DNA from: CAVVVS01 sp963751355
GTDB taxonomy: Bacteria; Bacteroidota; Ignavibacteria; Ignavibacteriales; Ignavibacteriaceae
Direction of reading: 5' to 3'
Assembly: GCA_963751355.1 (NCBI GenBank)
Contig: CAVVVS010000125.1
Location: 1-30,637 of the forward strand
DNA length: 30,637 bases
In this document: positions 1 to 6,558 of the stretch, one piece after another
How positions within the stretch are numbered: position 1 is the stretch's first letter
Layout: each line of letters begins with the position of its first letter
The notes under the pieces: model-generated
Database searches by the model: none
The model's input: the letters and a program-made list of their open reading frames with translations, nothing else
Told to the model about the DNA's origin: nothing
Translations under genes and position numbers: made by a program

Positions 1-324
1 CATTGAAATAATCCTGGCAAAAGTCCTAAATTCATATTAAAACCGGTAATCAGAACCGTAGTGACAGGAACGACCGGGATAATACGGGGTAAAGTTTCCC
101 CCGATTCGGTATCGGCTTCCGTCTGGGCTTTTGATACATCGGATACTTTATCAACTTATACCGATTCAACTGGAAGTTTCAAGTTCGCATATTTACCACC
201 ATCTACTTATTCGGTTAAAATTATTCCTTTCACTGCACCATACAGAGACACAACTGTCACAAATGTTTCGGTAACGGCATCTAATACAACAGATTTGGGT
301 GCTGTTGTTTTAACACATAAGTAA
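1..324 (+). CDS. 3' end of a DUF4382-like / carboxypeptidase-regulatory-like surface protein (partial, possible frameshift)
   Basis: Only the C-terminal end is in the window. The frame open from base 7 to the TAA at 322-324 reads first NPGKSPKFILKPVIRTV, which resembles the last strand of DUF4382-type lipoproteins (typically ending in a 'GKxxLKPVIR' stretch). It is followed by a carboxypeptidase-regulatory-like beta sandwich: GIIRGKVSPDS, then DSTGSFKFAYLPPSTYSVKI, ending LGAVVLTHK. A GTG at 61 could serve as a start, but it would begin inside the conserved LKPVIR-to-sandwich junction and give a protein without a signal peptide, so the true start is probably left of the window. Oddly, an in-frame TGA lies at 4-6. 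Reading frame 2 over the first ten bases gives I-E-I, so a single missing base near 8-10 would restore a continuous SIEINPGKSPKF-like run. Family assignment is from memory of the pattern. A surface or secreted location is inferred. Confidence 0.55.
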
Positions 325-444
325 TATATGGTTAGTGTATGGAATTCAAACGATAGAGAGAAATAAATTGAAACATGGTTTGTATTTCACTAATAATACT
401 TTGTTATAATATTTCAGAATTAATTATTTGTCAAGCATAATTTA

Positions 445-475
445 AAGGCAGTTATTTACTGCCTTATTTATTTAG
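445..475 (+). terminator. Intrinsic terminator after the first gene
   Basis: AAGGCAGT (445-452) and ACTGCCTT (458-465) form a perfect 8-bp stem with a 5-nt TATTT loop, followed by ATTTATTTAG. It lies about 120 nt downstream of the stop at 322-324. The T-run is interrupted, so termination may be imperfect. Confidence 0.55.
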
Positions 476-620
476 TAACTTGCTAAATAAATATCCCCTC
501 ATTTTATAAAATGAACTATCTCGCCGCAAACGGCGGGCAATTTTACCCGAGCATTCTCGTCCCCCAATGTAAGGCAGATCGGGTTAAAACACTTTATTTC
601 TGCTTCTCACTACTCTAGTG
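445..620. repeat. Cluster of consecutive short inverted repeats, structured intergenic region
   Basis: Beyond the 445-465 hairpin, several perfect inverted repeats lie side by side: ATTTATTTAG/CTAAATAAAT (466-475 / 483-492), the 16-bp palindrome TCATTTTATAAAATGA (499-514), CGCCG/CGGCG (522-526 / 531-535), CGAG/CTCG (548-551 / 556-559) and CACTA/TAGTG (608-612 / 616-620). GCAGA/TCTGC (574-578 / 599-603) could close a larger loop. The part from 521 to 625 is clearly richer in G+C than the flanks. No ORF of note and no tRNA-like T-arm is visible. It could be a REP/MITE-like repeat, a structured RNA, or a decayed insertion. Confidence 0.45.
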
Positions 621-883
621 GCCCATCAATTCTCGATTATTTAGTCATAATTCTACCGTAATAATTTTATACACTTTGATAGAAGAACTTTTGCATTTAT
701 ATTAGAATAAATAAATTAAATTTTGAATTAGTTTATTTTATTATATTCGAATCATTATTGTTATACAGATTCCTGTAAACGAATTATCTCAATAAAAAAA
801 TATTAAGTTTTAGATAGTAATGTTTTTTTAATAATATTAGATAGGTTAAAATTATATATGCTCGGATTTAACTTTAATTTCCT

Positions 884-1348
884 ATGATATTTTCGGAAGA
901 TACATATAAGTTTATGTTTGCGGCTCTCCAGGAAGCGGAAAAAGCTTTAGAAGCGGGTGAAGTACCGGTCGGTGCTGTAATAGTATATAAAAACAAAATA
1001 ATCGGTAAAGGCTTCAACCAGGTAGAAAGGTTAAAAGATCCAACGGCGCATGCGGAAATGATAGCCATAACTGCCGCCTCAAACCATCAGGGAGACTGGA
1101 GGCTGAATGAGTGTGAGATGTACGTAACTCTAGAACCTTGTATTATGTGCAGCGGTGCTTCATTACTTTCAAGGATTAAGACTATATATTTTGCAACTTT
1201 CGATCCTAAATTCGGTGCTTGCGGGTCAATATACAATTTAACAGAAGAAGGAAAATATAATCATCAAGTAAACGTTATTTCTGGAATATACTCCATAGAA
1301 AGCGAGCAGCTACTCAAAGAATTTTTTAGCAAGATAAGAAAAAATTAA
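884..1348 (+). CDS. tadA: tRNA adenosine(34) deaminase TadA
   Basis: TadA is a zinc-dependent deaminase that converts adenosine 34 of the tRNA-Arg(ACG) anticodon to inosine, widening codon reading. The 154-aa product has the full cytidine-deaminase-fold signature: T-A-H-A-E at 54-58 (zinc ligand His56, proton-shuttle Glu58) and P-C-I-M-C at 85-89 (zinc ligands Cys86 and Cys89). The N-terminal MFAALQEAEKA helix and EVPVGAVIV strand are typical, as is the DPKFGACGS loop after the core. Length is in the usual 150-170 range. The ATG at 884 puts the fold at its expected distance from the start. Bases upstream (TTTAATTTCCT) show no Shine-Dalgarno site, which is common in this lineage. The gene stands alone between two long spacers. 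A guanine or cytosine deaminase is less likely because of the TAHAEM and PCIMCSGA wording. Confidence 0.92.
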   Translation: MIFSEDTYKFMFAALQEAEKALEAGEVPVGAVIVYKNKIIGKGFNQVERLKDPTAHAEMIAITAASNHQGDWRLNECEMYVTLEPCIMCSGASLLSRIKTIYFATFDPKFGACGSIYNLTEEGKYNHQVNVISGIYSIESEQLLKEFFSKIRKN

Positions 1349-1434
1349 TTTATTTGATTATCTCGGTGGAAAATTATATCATTAAAACAAATGTTTTGAA
1401 ATTATTTTTCACTATAAAAAGTTATCATAATTTT

Positions 1435-1475
1435 GGGAGCCAATTAAAAAATCATCATTCTGCTCCCTGTTTTAT
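1435..1475 (+). terminator. Possible terminator of tadA
   Basis: GGGAGC (1435-1440) and GCTCCC (1462-1467) can pair across a 21-nt A-rich loop and are followed by TGTTTTATGG. This is one of few G+C-rich pairings in the spacer and lies 87 nt past the tadA stop. The long loop and short T-run make it a weak candidate. Confidence 0.35.
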
Positions 1476-1746
1476 GGTGTATAGTTTTGTTCTTTAATTT
1501 GCTATTCTTGGCAGATAGCGTATTAGGGGATAAATAAATGTTCTAATAAAATTCAATTTTTCATATCAAATCCGGATATTTAGAAATTTGGTAGCTTCAA
1601 TTTCTTTGAATGAAATAGTAAAAGCTTTTGATAAATAAAACATTTTACTATATAAAATTATTCCCGAGTTAAAGCTCCACTTTTTCATGACATCAAAAGA
1701 GGCACATAAACAATCAAAATATTTTTCCTTTATAATATTAATCATG

Positions 1747-1785
1747 AAAGTAATTTGAATTATTCAATCTTAATTAAATTACTTT
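1747..1785. repeat. 10-bp inverted repeat upstream of adk
   Basis: AAAGTAATTT (1747-1756) and AAATTACTTT (1776-1785) are perfect reverse complements separated by 19 nt, ending 35 nt before the adk start codon. The position suits an operator or a 5'-leader hairpin. It is AT-only except for one G/C pair, so chance is possible. Confidence 0.4.
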
Positions 1786-1811
1786 AATAAAATAATATAA
1801 TTAAAATAATC

Positions 1812-1816
1812 GGGAG
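1812..1816 (+). promoter_or_regulatory. Ribosome binding site of adk
   Basis: GGGAG lies 4 nt before the ATG at 1821. It is one of the few clear Shine-Dalgarno-like sites in the window and supports this start, which also places the P-loop at residues 7-15 as expected. Confidence 0.5.
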
Positions 1817-1820
1817 AATA

Positions 1821-2495
1821 ATGCATATAATCTTATTCGGTTCACCGGGTGCCGGAAAAGGGACTCAAGCAAAGATCCTTTCGGCAAAATTAAATATCCC
1901 TCACATATCGACCGGCGACATTCTACGCCAGGCGGTTAAGGAAAAAACTCCTTTGGGATTGAAAGCTCAAGAGGCAATGAAAAACGGAGAACTTGTTTCA
2001 GATTCAATTATGATTGGTTTGATCCGTGAAACTTTGCAAGATGTACGCTGTAAAAATGGCTTTATTCTGGATGGCTATCCACGAACTTTAGTACAAGCAG
2101 AATGTTTCGATAAATTGCTGACTGAACTAAATTTAAATGATTATCTCATGGTAAATATTAAAGCGAAAGAAGACGAAATTGTAAAAAGGTTAACTAACCG
2201 TAGGGCTTGCAAAGTTTGTAATAATATTTTTAATTACAATGACATCAAAGACAGCTCAAAATGCCCTAATTGTGGAGCAGAGAATAGCTTTTTTCTCAGA
2301 AATGACGATAAGGAAGAAGTTATAAGAAGGAGATTGGAAATTTATGATAACACAACGCATCCCGTATTAGAATATTTTGAAAAAAAGAATAAAGTTTTTT
2401 CTGTTGACGGGCTAGCTCAAGTAGAGCAGGTAACTGAAAATATATTAAATGCATTAAAGAAAAGGACAAACAAAAATTTTACTCTTTCGATTTAA
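1821..2495 (+). CDS. adk: Adenylate kinase (long form, zinc-type LID)
   Basis: Adenylate kinase interconverts ATP + AMP and 2 ADP in the cytoplasm and so balances the adenylate pool. The 224-aa product has the P-loop GSPGAGKGT at 7-15, the AMP-site STGD at 30-33, LDGYPRT at 83-89 and the LID arginines in NRRAC (127-130) and IRRRLEIYD. The LID carries four cysteines (Cys130, Cys133, Cys148, Cys151, spaced CxxC-x14-CxxC), so it should bind structural zinc, as in Gram-positive and some other lineages, not the hydrogen-bonded LID of enterobacteria. It has a clear ribosome site and a single good start. Its last 17 bp overlap the 3' end of the ftsE-like gene on the other strand, with no terminator between them. 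Confidence 0.95.
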   Translation: MHIILFGSPGAGKGTQAKILSAKLNIPHISTGDILRQAVKEKTPLGLKAQEAMKNGELVSDSIMIGLIRETLQDVRCKNGFILDGYPRTLVQAECFDKLLTELNLNDYLMVNIKAKEDEIVKRLTNRRACKVCNNIFNYNDIKDSSKCPNCGAENSFFLRNDDKEEVIRRRLEIYDNTTHPVLEYFEKKNKVFSVDGLAQVEQVTENILNALKKRTNKNFTLSI

Positions 2496-3150
2496 TAACA
2501 GCTTTAAAAGCTTTTCCTTTATCTAATTTAAATATTTTTGCGTCAAATTTACGAACAATGTCGTAGTTGTGAGTAGCAAATAATACTGCGGTTCCACGGG
2601 AGTTAATTTTTTTTAATATATCAACAATTTCTCCTGATGTATCGGGATCTAAATTGCCGGTAGGCTCGTCAGCTAAAACCAGGAAAGGCTCATTTATAAT
2701 TGCTCTCGCAATAGCAACTCTCTGCTGTTCACCTCCTGATAGTTCATTCGGATAACTATATCTTCGATGAGATAAACCTACATCCGTTAAGGCATCGTTC
2801 ACTTTTCTTTTTCTTTCTCTACCGGGAGTGTTTGTAACTTCAAGAACAAATCCTAAATTATCGTATATCGTTCTATCTTCTAACAATTTAAAATCCTGAA
2901 AGACAATACCGATTTTCCTTCGTAAAATAGGCAGCATTTTAGGTTTTATTGACTTCGAATCAAAATCCCCTACCTGAACATAACCGGATCGCGGTAAAAG
3001 ATTCATATAAATTAATTGTAGAAGTGTGCTTTTTCCCGAACCGCTTTTACCGATTAAAAAACAAAATTCGCCGCCATTCAATTCTAAATTTAAGTTACTA
3101 AATACCTGTTGGTTTTGATAACCGAATTCCACATTACTGCATGTAAGCAT
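2479..3150 (-). CDS. ftsE: FtsE-like ABC transporter ATPase, no FtsX next to it
   Basis: This is a 223-aa cytoplasmic ABC ATPase of the MacB/LolD/FtsE group. Visible motifs are Walker A GKSGSGKST (34-42), Q-loop Gln85 in VFQDFKLL, signature LSGGEQQR (137-144), Walker B FLVLADE (156-162), D-loop NLDPD and H-loop His194. The wording VFQDFKLLEDRTIYDNLGFVLEV and ADEPTGNLDPDTSGEI resembles FtsE more than LolD. FtsE works with the membrane protein FtsX to control cell-wall hydrolases at division. No FtsX-like membrane gene is adjacent: the gene is last in its operon. Its start overlaps the methyltransferase end by 17 bp and its 3' end overlaps adk by 17 bp in the opposite direction. The symbol is by resemblance. 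A LolD/MacB-type ATPase remains possible. Confidence 0.75.
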   Translation of the reverse strand: MLTCSNVEFGYQNQQVFSNLNLELNGGEFCFLIGKSGSGKSTLLQLIYMNLLPRSGYVQVGDFDSKSIKPKMLPILRRKIGIVFQDFKLLEDRTIYDNLGFVLEVTNTPGRERKRKVNDALTDVGLSHRRYSYPNELSGGEQQRVAIARAIINEPFLVLADEPTGNLDPDTSGEIVDILKKINSRGTAVLFATHNYDIVRKFDAKIFKLDKGKAFKAVIKSKE

Positions 3151-3889
3151 TTTTGATAACTTTCTTTGTTACGAATTGTATTCTTTCCGAATTTTCATTG
3201 CCCTCCCGGAAAGAAAATGCATTATAACAATTAACTACATATAAGCCTGCAATTTCAAGTATCTTAAAATATTCTTCGAAAGAATAAATTTTTTGTTTAT
3301 GAATTTCTATAATTTCTTTATTATCAGCAAATTTTAATTTAAATATATTCTTATGAATTCGAGTAATTTTATTATATTCACTTCTCTGCTCAAAACTGAT
3401 TCCCCCATGAGTACCCTTTCGTACCGGAATCTTGGAATGCCTTAAACTGTTCCGTTCAAGGCTCACATCAAAAGTGAAAAGACCGTTATCTGATAATATA
3501 GAGAAAATAGCTCTGAAAAATTTGAGTAAATCCCTCTTCGTCGTAATATAATTTAGACTATCAAAATTTGAATAGATCAGATTAAATTGTATCCGGAATG
3601 GCAGCATAGTCATATCTGCACATACTTTATCTACAACATTCACTTTATCATATAAAAGCATATTTAGAGATATGTCGGTAGCAATTAAACCGGGATAATA
3701 TTTTTTAAAATAATTGGTAAACCTACAGTTTCCCGCTGCTAGTTCTAACACTTTTGAGTCTTGAGGAACAGAATCTTTAACAATCTCATATATGTATTCC
3801 GACCATTTCTGATAATGGACTTTTCTCATTATATGATCATAAATTGCGGGAATATTCTCGTAGCTTTTACTATGATATATTCGTGACAT
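3134..3889 (-). CDS. Class I SAM-dependent methyltransferase, substrate unknown
   Basis: The 251-aa soluble protein has a Rossmann-type SAM-binding domain: motif I VLELAAGNCRFT (47-58), acidic residue Asp72 in ATDIS after strand 2, an Asp92 loop (CADMTMLPF) and LIYSNFDSLNYI (104-115) at the motif IV position. The opening AIYDHIMRKVHYQKWSEYI is typical of a family of small stand-alone methyltransferases. The second half (RNSLRHSKIPVRKGTHGG and IYSFEEYFKILEIAGL) is a beta-rich lid, as in small-molecule methyltransferases. No residue pattern identifies the acceptor. The ATG at 3889 lies inside the pdxA 3' end (20-bp overlap) and the gene runs 17 bp into ftsE, so all are probably translated from one message. 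Confidence 0.8.
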   Translation of the reverse strand: MSRIYHSKSYENIPAIYDHIMRKVHYQKWSEYIYEIVKDSVPQDSKVLELAAGNCRFTNYFKKYYPGLIATDISLNMLLYDKVNVVDKVCADMTMLPFRIQFNLIYSNFDSLNYITTKRDLLKFFRAIFSILSDNGLFTFDVSLERNSLRHSKIPVRKGTHGGISFEQRSEYNKITRIHKNIFKLKFADNKEIIEIHKQKIYSFEEYFKILEIAGLYVVNCYNAFSFREGNENSERIQFVTKKVIKNAYMQ

Positions 3890-4865
3890 TCGATTTTCTA
3901 TTCTTCACAATTTTTTCCGCATAAAAGAAAGCTTCTAATATACTGTTTTCATTCGCAGCATTTTTGCCTGCAATATCAAATGCAACACCGTGATCGGGTG
4001 AAGTACGGACCAAATTAAGACCAGCCGTATAATTCACTCCCTTTCCAAAATTTATTAATTTAAATGGAATTAACACTTGATCATGATACATCCCTACAAT
4101 TATATCAAATTTTTTATAAAGCCTATTCGCAAAAAAAGCATCAGGCGAATATGGACCATAGAGATTTTCTCGAAATTTATTCTCTTCGATGACAGGCTTT
4201 ATTATACGGATCTCTTCATCCCCGATTAACCCGTTTTCACCTGCATGCGGATTAAAACCTAAAATTGCGATTTTTGGTTTACTAATTCCAAGATCGTTTT
4301 TAGAAGTATTATAGATAACTTTAATCGCAGTATGTAATCTCCTTTTCGAAAGCAGCGACGACACTTTTTTTATGGGATTATGAATAGTTACTAATGCCGC
4401 AATCATTTTATTTGAGAGAAACATCATAACATAATCGTTTACTTTTGACCATTGAGCATACATTTCGGTATGTCCCGGGAAATTATAACCAGCCAAATTA
4501 ATTGCTGTCTTAGAAATGGGAGCAGTTATTATGCCGTCTACTTTTTTTTGATTCGCTAGCTGAAATGATTTTTCAATTGCGCTATAGGAAGCTTCCCCGG
4601 AAGCTACTGTGGGGAAACCGGTGTCCATTTTAAAATGCCCGGTATCTAAAATAGAAACGACGCCGGGTATCTGATTTATCCTATTCTTGGAAATCTCATA
4701 TTTAAATGTAGGATGTCTAAACTGTGAAGTTTTTTTAAAAACATTACCAGGACAAATAAAAATTAATTTATTTTGTGAGTTCCCTGAAATTTTATTTATG
4801 CACTTAATAACAATTTCAGGTCCTATACCGTTGATATCACCGCAAGTAAAAACAAATGTATTCAT
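3870..4865 (-). CDS. pdxA: 4-hydroxythreonine-4-phosphate dehydrogenase PdxA
   Basis: PdxA oxidises 4-phosphohydroxy-L-threonine with NAD+ in the DXP-dependent route to pyridoxal 5'-phosphate, using a divalent metal at the dimer interface. The 331-aa product has the N-terminal GDINGIGPEI (9-18), substrate loop FPGHTEMYA (129-137), metal-ligand histidines at His162 (VTIHNP), His207 (NPHAGE) and His261 (MYHDQ), and the C-terminal VRTSPDHGVAFDIAGKNAA block. Length matches the family (about 330). The start codon overlaps the stop of the upstream GWxTD gene by one base (TAATG), which implies translational coupling. PLP made by this pathway would be used by alanine racemase, encoded elsewhere in the window; that link is metabolic, not an operon link. 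The PdxA2 group (D-threonate utilisation) is unlikely without its partner genes. Confidence 0.93.
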   Translation of the reverse strand: MNTFVFTCGDINGIGPEIVIKCINKISGNSQNKLIFICPGNVFKKTSQFRHPTFKYEISKNRINQIPGVVSILDTGHFKMDTGFPTVASGEASYSAIEKSFQLANQKKVDGIITAPISKTAINLAGYNFPGHTEMYAQWSKVNDYVMMFLSNKMIAALVTIHNPIKKVSSLLSKRRLHTAIKVIYNTSKNDLGISKPKIAILGFNPHAGENGLIGDEEIRIIKPVIEENKFRENLYGPYSPDAFFANRLYKKFDIIVGMYHDQVLIPFKLINFGKGVNYTAGLNLVRTSPDHGVAFDIAGKNAANENSILEAFFYAEKIVKNRKSNVTNIS

Positions 4866-6130
4866 TAATCTTTTTTTATTGAAAAATCACCGCTGCCGTC
4901 TTTATCAATAAAAACAAATTTCCTTTCGGGTTTTTTATAAATCCAGGATTCAAGTACTTGTCCTAATTGATTAGAAGTTCTCTCAATTTTTGATGGTTGT
5001 CCATAACGAATAAATATTTTACCACGATCTGTGGTTATTCCGCTTTTCCCACTCAGCGTAAAAAAATGTTTGGAAGCGTAATCTACACGGGAATAAAATT
5101 CATCCATGACAGGGTTGTATTGTGAATTAGGTGTTGGGTCTAAATTTTTCCAGAACTTGTAGAGTAATTCCGGATAAAGTTTAGAACTTTCACTAAGCAT
5201 ACTAGCGGCAATTGAATCTTTTCCTATTATTCTTAAATTTTTAATAGCGTTTTCATAATCATTTAATGATAAAGGCTTGTCGATCCAGGTAACATGAATG
5301 GCAAAATCCCTTGATACGGAATGAGGGTTCATCATTGAAACATATATTTTTGTTTCCCCTTCTTTCAACTTTTGACTCAAATTGCGAATAATAAAATTTT
5401 TAATTGATTTTTCTTTTAAAACTGTTTTTAATATTACTTGACCATTGCAGTTACTTAATTTGATAGAGCCGGGAAACGAATCCGTTAAATTTTGATTAAA
5501 TACAGTATCGCCTGCATTTATTACCGTACAATGTATACTGCGAAGACCGGGTTTAGTACTAGGAATGACAATATTAAATTCTTTGTCGCTAAACGGGATG
5601 ATATTGCCAAAATTGGCTAATAACATTGAAGTTTTATCAACACAATCACTTTTTTTTGATTCAACGATAATGGGATTTAAAAAATCAGATGAGTCCTTTT
5701 TCACTATGTTGAGTTCAATGGCCTTCAAATGTAAATCTTTATCAACGTTTAAGTCGGTTAGTATAGGATATATTTTGTAAAACCCATTATTTAGATGAAA
5801 TTTTATGATATCCTGTTTGTATAAGTATTTTGAATTCGTTTCATCAAATTTATTAGTTTTAATTCGACCATCTTCTATTTGCCTGGTTACATGTTTTCCG
5901 CTGCTATCGAAGACTTCAACCGACACCCTAAATTCTGCTTCATAATAATCGTTGTTTTTTACAAAGATAAATCTATCGTACGGAATTCTATATGAGAAAT
6001 AAACGGTGTTCAAAGAATCCGATGGGATTATATGTAACTCGGAGTATAGTACTTTTCGCTCCGGTTGTGATAATACTGGGACAGAATACATTAATATTAA
6101 AAATAAGGGTAGTAATATTTTTATTTTCAT
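4865..6130 (-). CDS. Exported GWxTD-domain protein
   Basis: The 421-aa protein begins with a signal peptide (MKIKILLPLFLILMYSVPVLSQ, cleavage near 21-22). The body to about residue 285 is beta-rich with no motif I recognise. The last 85 residues fit the GWxTD domain found in Bacteroidota, Chlorobiota and Acidobacteriota: EFYSRVDYASKHF, then TDRGKIFIRYGQPSKIE, SWIYKKPERKFVFIDKDGSGDF at the end. The name-giving motif is degenerate (GITTD at 364-368; Trp replaced by Ile). The domain's function is unknown. An envelope location follows from the signal peptide. It is first in an operon whose other members are cytoplasmic (pdxA, methyltransferase, ftsE-like), with a one-base stop/start overlap to pdxA. 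Confidence 0.78.
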   Translation of the reverse strand: MKIKILLPLFLILMYSVPVLSQPERKVLYSELHIIPSDSLNTVYFSYRIPYDRFIFVKNNDYYEAEFRVSVEVFDSSGKHVTRQIEDGRIKTNKFDETNSKYLYKQDIIKFHLNNGFYKIYPILTDLNVDKDLHLKAIELNIVKKDSSDFLNPIIVESKKSDCVDKTSMLLANFGNIIPFSDKEFNIVIPSTKPGLRSIHCTVINAGDTVFNQNLTDSFPGSIKLSNCNGQVILKTVLKEKSIKNFIIRNLSQKLKEGETKIYVSMMNPHSVSRDFAIHVTWIDKPLSLNDYENAIKNLRIIGKDSIAASMLSESSKLYPELLYKFWKNLDPTPNSQYNPVMDEFYSRVDYASKHFFTLSGKSGITTDRGKIFIRYGQPSKIERTSNQLGQVLESWIYKKPERKFVFIDKDGSGDFSIKKD

Positions 6131-6137
6131 ATAAAGA

Positions 6138-6153
6138 CAAATTTACAAAGTTA
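6138..6153 (-). promoter_or_regulatory. Possible -7 boxes of the GWxTD-pdxA operon
   Basis: On the minus strand TAACTTTG (6153-6146) and TAAATTTG (6145-6138) both match the Bacteroidota -7 consensus TAnnTTTG just upstream of the start at 6130. No TTTG -33 element lies at the right distance, and the leader would be very short, so this is only a weak candidate. Confidence 0.2.
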
Positions 6154-6489
6154 TAACTACTAATCAATATAAATATACATCTATAATCATAGTTGATACA
6201 AATAATAAGCAATGTAGAGCCTTTGAATATGTAGTGGCTGCAAACTAACTAATTAATTAGGATTGATTTTTGCCAAACGTCGGTAAGCTTGATGTTTTCA
6301 ATAAAATATTTTTTTAAATGAAGCGTTCTTCTACGATCACTCGCATTACACTAAAAATTACATAATGACGGCTTAAATATCTTATATATTACCATGTACC
6401 AAATAATTTTTTGAGGTGAAATTTAAATTGTGCGACCAAACTCTTGAGTTCTGTACTAACCGGATAAATCAGATTCGTTTATTAATCAT

Positions 6490-6529
6490 AATATTAAATA
6501 AGGGAATAAATTAGCTGATTATTATTCCC
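6490..6529 (-). terminator. Terminator downstream of rho
   Basis: GGGAATAA (6502-6509) and TTATTCCC (6522-6529) form a perfect 8-bp stem with a 12-nt loop, 30 nt beyond the rho stop. Read on the minus strand the hairpin is followed by TTATTTAATATT. This fits a Rho-independent end for the transcript that carries rho. Confidence 0.5.
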
Positions 6530-6558
6530 CTACTCAACCTGCACGGCTATCATATAAA

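Larger units (their letters stand above)
325..883. other. Intergenic spacer before tadA
   Basis: This 559-bp spacer holds the hairpin cluster at 445-620. From about 650 to 883 it is very AT-rich (long runs of A/T, for example 700-745 and 790-845) with no coding signal. No clear promoter matching TTTG-N19-21-TAnnTTTG was found upstream of tadA. The tadA promoter is presumably in the AT-rich part. Confidence 0.6.
1349..1820. other. Intergenic spacer between tadA and adk, with inverted repeats
   Basis: This 472-bp AT-rich spacer has no credible ORF or tRNA. Besides the 1435-1467 hairpin it holds ATAGTAAAA/TTTTACTAT (1615-1623 / 1643-1651, 19-nt spacer) and AAAGTAATTT/AAATTACTTT (1747-1756 / 1776-1785, 19-nt spacer). 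A minor GCTAT/ATAGC pair sits at 1501-1505 / 1515-1519. The adk promoter must lie here, but no consensus box could be fixed. Confidence 0.6.
6131..6558. other. Intergenic spacer between rho and the GWxTD gene
   Basis: This 428-bp AT-rich spacer lies between two minus-strand genes. It contains the rho terminator hairpin at 6502-6529, a 12-bp palindrome CTAATTAATTAG (6249-6260) and the candidate -7 boxes near 6138-6153. The stretch 6260-6490 shows no ORF, tRNA or repeat that I can support. Confidence 0.6.

Noticed and set aside
499..514. 16-bp palindrome TCATTTTATAAAATGA as a recombination or attachment site
   Set aside because: No integrase, tRNA gene or duplicated flank nearby; better read as part of the hairpin cluster.
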